Source of the DNA: Planctomycetota bacterium
Lineage (GTDB): Bacteria; Planctomycetota; Planctomycetia; Pirellulales; Pirellulaceae
DNA length: 44,024 nucleotides
NCBI GenBank assembly: GCA_963204915.1
Contig: CAUJHS010000085.1
Coordinates: forward strand, 1 to 44,024
Reading direction: 5' to 3'
The notes under the pieces were generated by a model. The model worked only from the letters and a program-made list of their open reading frames with translations, did not search any database and was not told where the DNA came from. A program made the translations under genes and the position numbers. Positions 8,901-20,900 of the stretch are shown piece by piece. Position 1 is the first letter of the stretch; every line of letters starts with the position of its first letter.

Positions 8901-11900
8901 ATGGCGACCGTTTGGCCCACGAACACATCGACGGCGGGTTCGAATGTGCCGTTGTTATTCACATCGGCAAAGACGCGGATGATTGCGTTAGCTTCAGCGC
9001 GACCCCAGAAACTCGGAGTTACGTCGTTCGTGACGTTGTCGTCAATGGTGTCCGGGTTAGGCGGTAGTACGCCTACGTCGCTATCAGGCAGCAATCCATC
9101 GTCTGCCACGGCCGGATCGCCAAAGGAGGCTGGCGGCGGGACGGTGTCGACGAAGATTTCGAGCGATTGACTTCGGGCGCCGAAACCGGTGCGAAGCGGA
9201 GTCGCAGGATCGAGCAACTGCACCCGAGCCGTGAGGAAGTGGCTTCCATCGGCTAGCACGGGAGTGGTGAACTCGTAAACTCCCGGCTCCACCATTGTGG
9301 CAAAGCCCAAGGGTGTCTGCGGAGGCACGTTGTTCGGACCACCCGGGGTATCGCCTTCGTCAAAGATTGCGATAGCGTACCCAGGTTGATTGGGCTGTGC
9401 GGGGCCCGCACGGAACGGAATCGGAATTGGGGCGTCGCCCAGCGGATTGCCTGCTACATCGTTACCTGGAATGTCGTTCAGGAAGAACGCGTCATCCAGG
9501 CGGAACACGATGGTCGGCGTATTGTCGCGCGTGACGTTGTCGTTGTCGTTGCGTCCCGTGTCGCTGTTGTTGGCAGGCGGGACATCGCCGACGGGCTCAT
9601 CATCCAGTTCGAGGTCGTAAGGAACTGGCGAGGGCAGATTTATCACGCTGATGTCGTAGGCGTTGATCGCAGCGCCGTCGCCCAATACTTGGAAGAAATA
9701 GATTTCGCCTTGCACCGCCGGAATTCGAACCCGTTCGTTGTCATCGTTGTCGTCCGAGGTGGTAAAGTTGGCGATCACGTCGCCGCTGGAGTCACGCACG
9801 TTAATGTTCAAATCGCCTTCGTTAGGCAGGCCGATACGGCCAGGACCGATTTCTTCGAAGATGATCTGGAAATCGATTGTGCCGGTGACAACCGCCTCAA
9901 CGCGATACCAGTCGGTATCGGCTGGCAAACCGAAAGCTCCTATGCCTGGATCAATCGTGGCGCTGCCATTGACCGTCGAGTTGGCGCCAAGGTGCATGGC
10001 GTTGTTGCGATCATTGTTCAGTTCGTAAGGATCGAACTTGAACACTACCAACCGGCTGCCGCCTGCGACGCCGGTTTCGACGTTGGCGCCGGCTGCGTCC
10101 ACGACTTGGATAAACTCGATTTCCGAGTACAGGTGCTGGAACGACTCTTCCGTGGCGGCGGTGAAACTAGGACCGACTTCGACGCTGCCGTCCTGCAGAT
10201 CGTGCGACTGACGTAGGATCGAAAGATCGGCGGCGCCCGTGTCGACCACAGCCACACGATCAAATCCGCCGTCGTCGCCGCCCACCACGGTCATGCGCAG
10301 CGCGTTGAGAGCCCCATCGTTGTGCAGTGCATCAGCCACGGCAAGGCGAATCGTATCGGCGCCGCGTCCCGCTTCAACTCGAGCTTCTTCGACAGTTCGT
10401 ACGCCGCCGAGGAGAACCAGAGTGTCGGTTTCCGTGCCAGCGCCGCCGATGGCTCCGGTGATGTTGTACTGGAGCGTGGTGGCGTTCGTTTGAGCCACAT
10501 CGATGGTGTCGTTGGCCGAGGTGCCACGGATGAGGATGGTGTCAAAGTCGGGACCACCGTCATACGTATCGTTGCCCGTCCCGCCGACCATCGTGTCTTC
10601 GCCTTGGTTGCCGAAGAACATGTCGTCGCCGGCGCCGCCTTCGAGGAAGTCGTCGCCGATGCCGCCGATGAGGATCGCGTCGGCGGACAGATAGTCGTCA
10701 CCGGCGCCACCAGCCAGCGTAATGCCGATGACGTTTTCGACGTTCAAGGCGCCGCCGCCAGACGGATTCACCGACTTGATGACGTCGTCGCCTTCGTTGC
10801 CGCGAACCGTTAAGCGATCATCAACGGTCGAGTTGAGAATTCGCACGTCATACGGCAGACCGGAGACCCGCACCACGCTGGTCGCGGCCGATTCAAGGCT
10901 GACCAACAGGTTATCGTTCAACGCGCGTCCGTCCACAAAGACGTCTTCGCCCGCGTCACCGGCCCCGAAGTCAACATTGACCACGCGAACTTCGGTGGTG
11001 TTGAGCGGGCTGAGGCTCGCGGTTGGGTCGGTATAAGGCGACGTGGGGGCAGTGTCGGCGCCGCTGTCGCCATTGTTGGCGCGGCCGACTACGAATTCGT
11101 CGCGACCTCCTTGGCCGTGGACGTTGATCTGATCAATGCCGGCCATGTCCATGGTGATACTGCCGGTATTGCGGAACAGCACCGAACGTGCCGGGTTCGT
11201 CAGGTTGGCGAAGACATTGAATACTTCGTCGCCGGCGCCGCCGAAGAAGATCAGAACATCTGCTTCCTCGCTTCCGCCTTCAATGGTGTCACTGCCATCA
11301 CCTGGCTCCCACACAAATGTGTCTGACCCTGGGCCGCCGAAGAATCGGTCGTTGCCGCCGTCGTCCGCGACGCCGTTTGCCGCAACCGACGGATTGCCGA
11401 AAATGTCATTGCCTTCCTCACCATAAATCGTATCTGCGCCTCCGGCGCCGATGAGGACGTCGTTGCCTCGTCCTCCATAGATGAGGTCAATCTGCGGGCT
11501 GCCGGTTACGTTGTCGTCGCCGTCTCCGGCAAAGATATAGACATCGCCGGCAGCTGCGATGCCAGCAAGATTGATCGTGTCCGCGCCGTCGCCTGAATCG
11601 ACAACCTTGCGTACTCCTGCCAAGGCCAGGTCGAGGTCGATATTATCGGCGCCGCTCAACGTCGTCACGTTCACTTCCACTAGGTTGGCGCCTGCGGTGA
11701 TCGCAACACCATTCACTGTGACGGCTGTGGCCGAGGACGTGACAACGTCGTCACCAGGCGTACCGAGCAGTTGCAACACATCGTCCAAAGGCAGGGCCGC
11801 ATCACCGTTGACGGTGAAGGCGCCGGTGAAGCTCACCAGATTGGACGGGCTGACCAGAAACAGGTCGGTTCCAAACGTGTTCGTGAGAGTTACATCGTTA

Positions 11901-14900
11901 AAGGTGTTGATGTCGATCGACTCTCGGCCGTCGATTTGCACCAGATCTCCAATGGTTCCCGCCGAAACGCTCCAAACGTTATCGCGGTTGTCGTCGTTGA
12001 TCGTGATGTTGTCGACGTCGCCAGCGTTGCCCGCCAGGAACAGATGTTCGATGCCGGTGTAGGGCGTATTCACGGCATTGACTAACACAGCGCCTTCACC
12101 GCGGATCACGCCCGGGGTGACGGTGAAGGTTTCCGCCGTCGCAGCGGCGCCGTTGATGGTCAGCGTGTCACTATTTCCCGGACCGCCGCCATTGACTGCA
12201 ACGGACGTGTAAGGCTGCGTTTGGTTGATGATGAAATCATCATCTCCTTCCAGGCCGTTAAGCACCAGATTCTCCACCCCGATTTGGCGAATGGCCAGAC
12301 GGGTAAAGATCGAATCGTTCAAGGTCACTGCGCCCGCGGTGGCCGCCACAGCGTTGTTGGCGACCGTGAACGTATCGCTATGGACGGTGCCTTCCACCAC
12401 CAGGCGGTCGCCAGCGCCGCCAGGAGCGTTGGCTGTGCCGTCCACCGTCAACGTGGCGGTGGCGCCAAGGTTCTGATATGTGACGCCCAACAGTGCGTTA
12501 ACGCGGATGGAGCCTTCGTCAAACGCCTGGCCGGGCGTGTGAACAATCGTGTCATCGGTGGCGCCAGCCGGCGCGTTAACGCGGAAGTCGTCGTTACTGC
12601 CTTCGCCGTCATAGATCAAAGCTTCGGCGCCGCCAGGCGAGGAGATGTAGTCCGGAATTCCGTCTGGCATCATCAGCGGCAAGCAATCCAGCGTGAACAT
12701 ACTCAAAATCTGGATTTGCGTGTCGGTTGCGGCGACATCGTAGATGCCGTTGCCATTTTCGTCGATAACCATGACGCCCGTGTCCGAACCGTTGGGCGTG
12801 TAGATCACACTGTCCGAGGGTTGACCCGCGGCCGGGTTCGGAGTTTCGACTTCCACCACATCGCCTTGATCGCCTGTTGCGGCCGAAGGCGGCCCGCCAA
12901 CGATGCGCACGTCCATGTCCCAGTCAGCACCATTGGGAGCTCGAGTGCGAATCACAATGTCATCGTCGCCGCTCAACGCGTCGATATAGAGATCGGGCGC
13001 ATCGATAAACAGGATCTCCGGACCTTGATTTACTGTGACGGTAAAGTCCTGTACGCCGTCCAAACCTGGCGGCACAACCATGGGCGGGATGATGTACGAC
13101 GCGTCACGCGCGATCACCGTGATGTCGTCGTCACCATTGGTGCCCACGATCAAGATGGGGCAACCACCCGGCATCGGTGGAACGATGATCGACTCAATGT
13201 GATCAAAGCTGACGGGCGCGTTGCCCGGCAACACCGCCGCCCCTTCATCGCTTTCGGGGCCAGGGAAGTAAATCGCCATCGCAACGACGAGCAAGTCGCC
13301 GCCGGGGAACACGCCGATCGGATCGCCGCCGTCGACAAACACCGGGATGGCGCCCGGGGTGACGTTGAATGTATCGCTGCCCTCTAAGCCGAACAATTCG
13401 AGCGATTCGGTGTTGGCGAAAGAAATGCGTCCGTCGTTACCGACAACCGGACCGTCGTCAATCTCCACCGTGCCAGCAGGCACATTGGCGGTGAAAGTTT
13501 GCGGCAAGGCGTTGCCTACGACGATGAGCGTATCGTTACCTAGGCCAAGATCGAACGTGACGATGTTTGCCGGATCAGCACCAATATTGCTGTAGTTGAT
13601 TACCGGCGGAGTGAGCGGCGGGTCAACCTGACCGTTCTGCTGCACGGCGAAGTCGATCAGGATCGTGCCGGAGTCGGCGTCGGCCACGGTGACCGTTACG
13701 TCGTCGTCGCCGGTGGTGCCCATGATGGTGGGCCCAATTCCGCCGGCATCCAGATTGAGCGTCTCGATTCCCGACATCGCCACCGGACCGAAACCTGCTT
13801 CCGTGACAGTTTGCGCCTGCAGGTCAACGGTCACCACACCAGCGCCGGAGCCAGTGAAGTTCAGCACGTCACTCGCGCCCGGGTTTCCACCCGCAACACG
13901 AATACCCGCCACGAACGGATGGTTACCGACGATATCGAACACGTCGTCACCGTCTAATCCTTCCAGGAACAACTCGTCGGCGCCGGGCGTATTGATGGGA
14001 AGCGTAACGAAGAAGCCTGTTCCCAATTTGAACGCCTGAACGACGCCTGCCGCCGTGACATCGAACCGGTCATCAATTTGAGTTCCCAAGATGCGAAGAT
14101 CAAGGTTCCTAGCGCCGCTAACGCTGGCGACGGTCAAACTGCCGCCTGCGCCAAGGTCTTCGAAGCTGAGCGGCAGACGCCGTTGGAACGGCCCAAAAGC
14201 GGAGTTCGAAATATCAAACCGCCCGGCGTCTTCAAACACGTCGGGCGTGTACTCGACTTCATCATTATCGGCCGCCGTGACGGTTAACGTATCGTTGCCG
14301 CCTTGGCCGTCAATGGTGAGATGTTCCGCAGTGGCTACGGTAACAGGTACCGGCTGAGCGCCAGTTACCACGGCGCCGTCATTTGTGAAGGTGTTGACAG
14401 TGATCGCGTTCGCCGCCGCGGTGCCGTTCACGATCACATGGTCGCTGGCCGTGGGATCGCCGCCGTTGACGGTTATGCCCGTCAAACCCGTGGGCGTGGT
14501 GGGATTATTGAGATTGATCGTGTCGCTACCCGCTAACGCATTGATCGTCAGCGTAGTCTTGTTGGCGAACTCAATCGTTTCCAGCACATCGATCGAAACC
14601 TGCCCGGTCGCCAGACCAAGGGGGTTAAGTGCGTTCACAACTCCGCTGTTTGGTCCGGCGGTGTAATTGATCGCGTTGTCGGCGTTGGTGCCATTGACCA
14701 CCACGTTCGCCGCGACAACCAGATCGACGACCGGCTCCAGGTTGAGGAAGTCGATGGTCATGTTGGCGTCGTAGGTCAAGCGACCTTCGGTAGTGGCCGG
14801 ACCGGGCGTGTACGTGACCGTGTTGACGGCTGTGGCGGGGGCGCCGCTCACCGTCAGCAGGTCCGAGCCGGCGCCGCCGTCGAAGGTGATCGGCGTCCCG

Positions 14901-17900
14901 ATTAGGTCCGTAACGCCAACATCAACGAGCACTTGGTCGTCGCCGCCCAATGTGTTGATTTGCAAGCGACCAAGATTCGCGTTGGTCGCAGTGACCGTGA
15001 CGCCCGCGCCGTTGCCGTCGGTCACCGCGGCGCTCACGCCGGCGCCTAGGCCGTCGGGGTCGGTTACGGTGAAGGCGTCTGCGGCACCATCACTTCCTTC
15101 GATCACGAGCGTGTCGGTCGCGCCGCCGTCGAACGTGTAGTTGCCCGGTGTGGCGCCTGCCAAGAACCAAGTCGCGAAGGTGACGCGATCGATGCCGGCC
15201 TGGCCGACAACCGCCAAATCATCCAGACCCAGGAACCGAATTTCCGGAAGGGAATCGGAAACGACGCGATCATACCCGTTCGTGCGTTCGACGCGCGCGG
15301 TATTGTCGCCGCCCCCCAGATTGACCGTGAGGGAGTCGTCATCCGCTTGCTGTCCGTCGAGGTGGATCACATCCCAACTGGCGGTGTTAATGGGTTCGAC
15401 GCCGCCCAAACCGGTGATCGTTTGACTTCCGGGAGAAGCGGGAGAAATCACCACATCGTTATCCACGCCCATTTCGCCGGTAAAGTACAGTTCGTCGTCG
15501 TAGGGCTCGTCACTGTTGCCGCCGGCCAGAGTCAGACTATCGGCCTGCACCGGAGCTTGAACGATCATCGTATCCGCATCGCCCAAGGTATTAATCAAGT
15601 ACCGTTCGATGTTGGCGCTAGTGACCACCGTGGCGGCGCCGAAGTCATGAAAGTTTTCCAAGCGAATCCCGTTTACGACGGGGAAGCTGACAAACATGAA
15701 ATCCTTAGTCTCGGTGCCGAACAGCGTGACGAAGTCGTTGCCGGCGCCGCCATCCAGATTGACCGTGCCGCCGGCCGGCGTGTTATTACCCAGGTTCTCA
15801 TAGGCAATTCCCAACAACGCCGAGGGCGTGAAGAAGGGAGGCGTGAAGGTGCTGACGTAGACTTCTCCCGTGCCGGGCACGGTTCCGGGAATGCTGGAAA
15901 ATTCATCGTCCGTACCCGCGGCCGTTCCATCGCCCATGACGGTCAGGGTGTCGCCGTCATTGCGACCATCGTAGATCAATCTTTCGATGGTGGTCACGTT
16001 AATGGTTTGGGCATCGACCACGAACGTACCGGCGTCCTCCGCCGACGGCGTCCACGTGGGCAGACTGTTCATGCCGTCATCGACGCCGGTAATGCGCAGT
16101 TCATCGGTGCCCGATTCGGGTTGTCCGCCGTCTACGTTGAACGTGACGCCCAACCCCGCGACCCCAATGTCGATGGTGATATCGTCGTCGCCTTCCTTGC
16201 CTTGGAGGGTCAAGGTCGCGACGTTAATGTAGGTAATGGTGGGTCCGCCGTTGACCGTGACATCGACGGTGTTGGCGGCCGTGCCGACGGCGGTAATGTC
16301 GTCGTCGCCGCCGGTGCCCATGATCACGACGTTCGCCAAGGCGGCGGGGAGCGTCACGCTGGCGTCTTCGATTTCGTCGTAGCTGATGATGGCGCCGTCG
16401 GCATCGACGAACGCGCCGCTATCGTTCTCGGGGCCGGCCATGAAGGTCACACCCGAAGCTGAGGTCAGGTTGAGCGTATCGCCCACGGCGCCAATGGGAT
16501 CGCCGCCTAGGATGTCGTAATCGAGAATGCCACCCGCCAAAGTAACGACGTTGATCGTATCCGAACCCGCGCCGGCTTGGATCGAGACCCGCTCCATGGT
16601 CGTGATGTTGTTGATCCCGGCCGAGATTCCGCCCGCGATGGTGAACACACCCGCGGTATGCGTGGTGGTGATGACGTCGACGCCCGCGGTGCCGCTGACG
16701 AGGATGGTGTCGGTCCCGGCGCCGCCGTCGATGGTGTTGGCCACAACCGAGCCGCGGCCGTCGATGATGTCGTCGCCATCGCCGCCGTTGATGGTGTCGT
16801 CGCCGGCGCCGCCGATGAGCATGTCATTTCCTGCGCCGCCGTTCAAAGTCGCGTCGGCCGAGAGGAAGTCGTTCCCGGCCCCGCCGTTGAAGACGATCGA
16901 GATCACCGCTTCCACACCGTCTACGGCCTTAATGACGTCGTCGCCGTCGTTGCCATTGATGGTCAACGTGTCCGCGACTGCGGCGGAAGCCAAGTTAATG
17001 TCGTACCGCAGACCCCGCACGGCAATGGCGCCGGCTCCCGGCGTTGATACAAGAATATCGTCATTTGACGCCCGCCCGTTGATATCGACGGTATCGGCGT
17101 CACCGGCGCCCATGTCGATATTCAATACGCGTAGCTCCGTGGAGTGCAAGTCGTTGACGAGGAACGTGTCGGCGGCGGCGAGGCTGTTAATATCCAGTTG
17201 CTCGACACCGGCCACGTCCATGTCGATGCCGCCTTGCGTGCGGAGCAATTCGAGACGAGTTCCTACGGCGTTTAGCGTGAAGTTCTCGACGACTGCAGCG
17301 CCGTTAAAGATCAGGATGTCGGATTCGCCGGCGCCGCCTTCGACAAGATCACTGCCGTCGCCCTGATTCCAAATGAAGGTATCCGAGCCGTCGCCGCCGA
17401 AGAAGCTATCGGCGCCCGTGCCGCCCGTGGCGGTGTCGTTGCCTTCTTCGCCATAGATCACGTCATCGCCGCCGAGGCCCAAAATGATGTCGTTCCCCTT
17501 GCCGCCGTAGATGTTGTCGGCAAGCGGGGTGCCCATGATGTTGTCATCACCGTCGCCGCCGTAGATGTCGGCGTCCATTGTTCCGGACAGATCGATAATA
17601 TCGTTGCCGCTGCCGGCATCGACGACCTTGCGTACGCCTGCCAACGCGAGGTCAAGATTGATGTTGTCTACGCCTCCCAACGAGGTGACGCGCACTTCGG
17701 CGAAATTGGTGTTGCCGGCGGTTACGCTCACGCCATTCAACGTGATTGTATCTGCGTCCGACGTAAATACGTCATCGTCTTCGGTGCCGATTAAGTTCAA
17801 TACGTCGTTACCAGCTCCGACGGCTAGGACGTTCAATTCACCTGTAAAGCCCGTTAACTGGTCCGGATGGACGTTAAACGTGTCGGTTCCAAAAGTGTTC

Positions 17901-20900
17901 TCCAACGTGACGTTATCAAAGCCATTCAAGTCGATCGACTCGCGGTCATCGATTTGCACACGGTCGCCGAAAATTGGGCCAGCGGCAACACTCCACGTGT
18001 TATCCGCGAGGTCGTCGTTGATTGTAAGGACATCGCCCGCATCTCCGGACGCAAGTAATAGGAGATGCTCAATGCCGTCATAAGGAACAATTAGCGTGCC
18101 AGCATTAACATCCACGTTGCCGTTGCCGGCGGCGAAGTTCGGGTTAACTTCAAACGTATCAGCCGCTGCGGCGACATCGTTGATTTGCAGCGTATCGCTG
18201 CCGCCGCCATTATCGCCGCCGATTGCTGAGATAGTGTTAAAAGGCGCGTCGGCGGCTACTGTGATCGAATCGTCGCCGCCTAGCGCGTTAATTACCAGAT
18301 CGGTAAAGCCAGAAGCGTCCACGACATTGACAAATCCAAGTTCGTTGGTCACGGTGACGATGCCCGCGGAACTGACATCAATCGTATCGTTCTCGTCGGT
18401 GCCTTGAATGACAATGGTCGTTCCCGTGACCACAACGGTTTCTACGCCCGCGTAGGCCAGCGGGAGAAGCAAATCGCCGATCGCGTCCTTCGGTTCAACG
18501 AGGCCCGTGTCTGGGTCGCTACCAGGAGTGACCACAGCATTGTTGGTGGTCGCATCCAGAGTGTCAGCGCCGCCGGCGCCGTCGATCGAGGAATGCTCCA
18601 CATCGACGAGGATGTAATTCGTGGTCGAGCCGCCTGACGTCAGGTCAATCTGGCCGCCGTTTGCTGCGTTGGGGGTATAGTCAAAATCATCGGCTCCGCC
18701 TGTGCCAACGAGCGAGAACAAATCGCTGGCGGAGGGTGGGCCGCCGTTGACGTTGACATCGTCGATCTGCCAGTCGGCGAAATGTGCGACAGCGAACGTA
18801 TCGCTTCCGCCCAGGCCGTTTAACGTGATGTCGCTACTAAGTGAGCCTAACGCGGTGAATGTGATGTTTGGTCCAGCGTCGACGCGCGCGGCGCCAGCCA
18901 ACGCGGCGGTTCCGGCCAAGGTAAAGGCGTTGTCGGCGCCAGTGCCGTTGAGAATCACGACGTCAGTGCCGACGCCACCACCGCCGTCGAGCGTGATGTC
19001 TTCAATACCCGTAAAGCTGGTCGTGCCGACATCGGTGCCGCCGATCTCGGCCGTACCGGATTGGCTGTCAGCGCCGGGAGTAATGGTGAAGATGTCTGGC
19101 AACGCCGCATTGCCCACGATCGAAAGCGTATCGCTCGCGTTGGGCGGACCGCCATTGAGCGTTAGCTCAAGGGGGAGCGCGCCTGCGGCAGCGCCGCCTG
19201 CGCCAACCAAGTTGAGAACAAAGGTGTCGTCGCCTTCGTTGCCGTTAACCGTGAGCGCATCGTAGTTCACGGTATCGACCACGATGTCGAACAAACCCAT
19301 GAGCTGAATGTCGTCATCGCCTGCGTCGGGATCAAACAAGAAGGTGGCGGTATCGTCCGTCGAGGGAAGTTCTAGCGTCAGGTGATCGTCGTCGCCAGGA
19401 TTCGCGTTCGCGGTAACATCTTCGACGCCGGTGAACGTGACAACTTCGTTCGTGGTGGCCGAACCAATGCCCGGCGCGTCAAAGCGACCGGAGCCTAAGC
19501 CTGTAGCAACAAGGCTGGTATCGTCAAAGACCGTGGCGACGTTGTTGTAGATCAACCGGTCGAGTACGCCAGCGCCCGCGTCGACGTCTACCTCAATGTT
19601 CCAAGGCTGAATGGCCGTGGCGAACGGCGTAATGGTCACCTGATCATCTAGTTCGAAGGTATTGATGTTGAGATCGATGACCCCGGCGAAGTTCACCTGA
19701 GGAGGAACAGCGATTAACACGCCGCCGTGCCCCAACTGCACTTGGCCGGCGTTCGCACCTGTGCCGGTGACAACGACGAGATCGGCTTCATCGGTTCCGG
19801 CGCCGCCATTGAGTGTACCCTGGCCTTCATCGCCAATGATGTTCAGGACTCCGTTGCCGGGATTGAGGTTGATCGTCTCAAACTCGGTAACGTTCAAGTT
19901 GCCAGAGCCACCGAAATCAAACTGGTAAACGCCCGCGACTTCGTACATGTCGATTGGACCGACGGGATTCAAATTCAGAATGTCGCCAGGTAGGGCCAGC
20001 GGATCGTTGCCGTCGAGGTTATATGTGGTGCCAGCATTCAAGCTGAAAATGGTTACGACATCGCCATCGGTTGCTGCAGCGAGATTACTTGTTTGGAGGT
20101 TGATTGTTTCCAATCCCGCATAGGTCAGGCCGGTACCTACAGGCATTCCATCAAAGTAATTGTCGCCAAACCCGGCGCTAATCGTCGTGTCGGTGATTGA
20201 GAATGTGTCTGCAGTCGCATCGCCAAAGTCATCGAGATTGAGTGTATCGGCGCCGCCAGCTCCATTGATATTTAAACCGCCGAAAGGGGTTACCACGGAT
20301 GAAACTGTTCCCCCGTCGCCCAGTACGCCGGCATTGTCATCAATCGTAATAACGTCATCATCCGCGTCGCCGGTAATGACAATCGCATCTGGGAATGCGG
20401 CGCCGCTGATGACGCCGAAGAGGTTGATGTTGGAACCGACGCCGGCATCAAGATTTCCGAAGTCACTGTTGATTGTGAGAAGCGTCGCGGCCGTAACATT
20501 GGAACCGAGGTTGAAAATCACATCATCCCCGCCATTCATGGTGAGGAATGAAGTGAAATCATTCACGGTGATTCCGGCATTCACCGTTAAGTCGTCACCG
20601 GCGACGGCTGAATCGGCAGCAGTGTAAGTCATACCGCCGAACGTGATGGCGTTCGCGGCGATCGTTAGCGGACTATTGGCGCGAATTTCACCTGCGCCGC
20701 CGTATCCATTCACCGAAAGCAAATCACCGTTCAGATCTGCGAGAGTCAACCCATCGCCCGTATCCTCAATGAAGATGCCGACGGTCAATGCGGCGTTGTT
20801 GGTTACGTCCAGGTTGATAAGATCGGTCTCAATCGGATTGCCAAAAACGCCGATGCCGTCTTGGGAAATGATGATGGCATCGGAGCCGACTACGTCATTG

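Noticed and set aside
10520-11580. Short GC-rich periodic repeats (gccgccg-type) that might suggest a CRISPR or satellite array
   Set aside because: They are codons of RTX-type GGxGxD repeats inside one open frame; no identical repeats with unique spacers exist.
12221-13387. 388-codon plus-strand open frame antisense to the giant gene (also 15347-16462, 16527-17366, 17565-18083 and many others)
   Set aside because: These are shadows of the GC-rich, Asp/Gly-rich giant gene: compositions rich in Val/Arg/His or Ser/Pro that mirror its codons, no domains and no ribosome sites.
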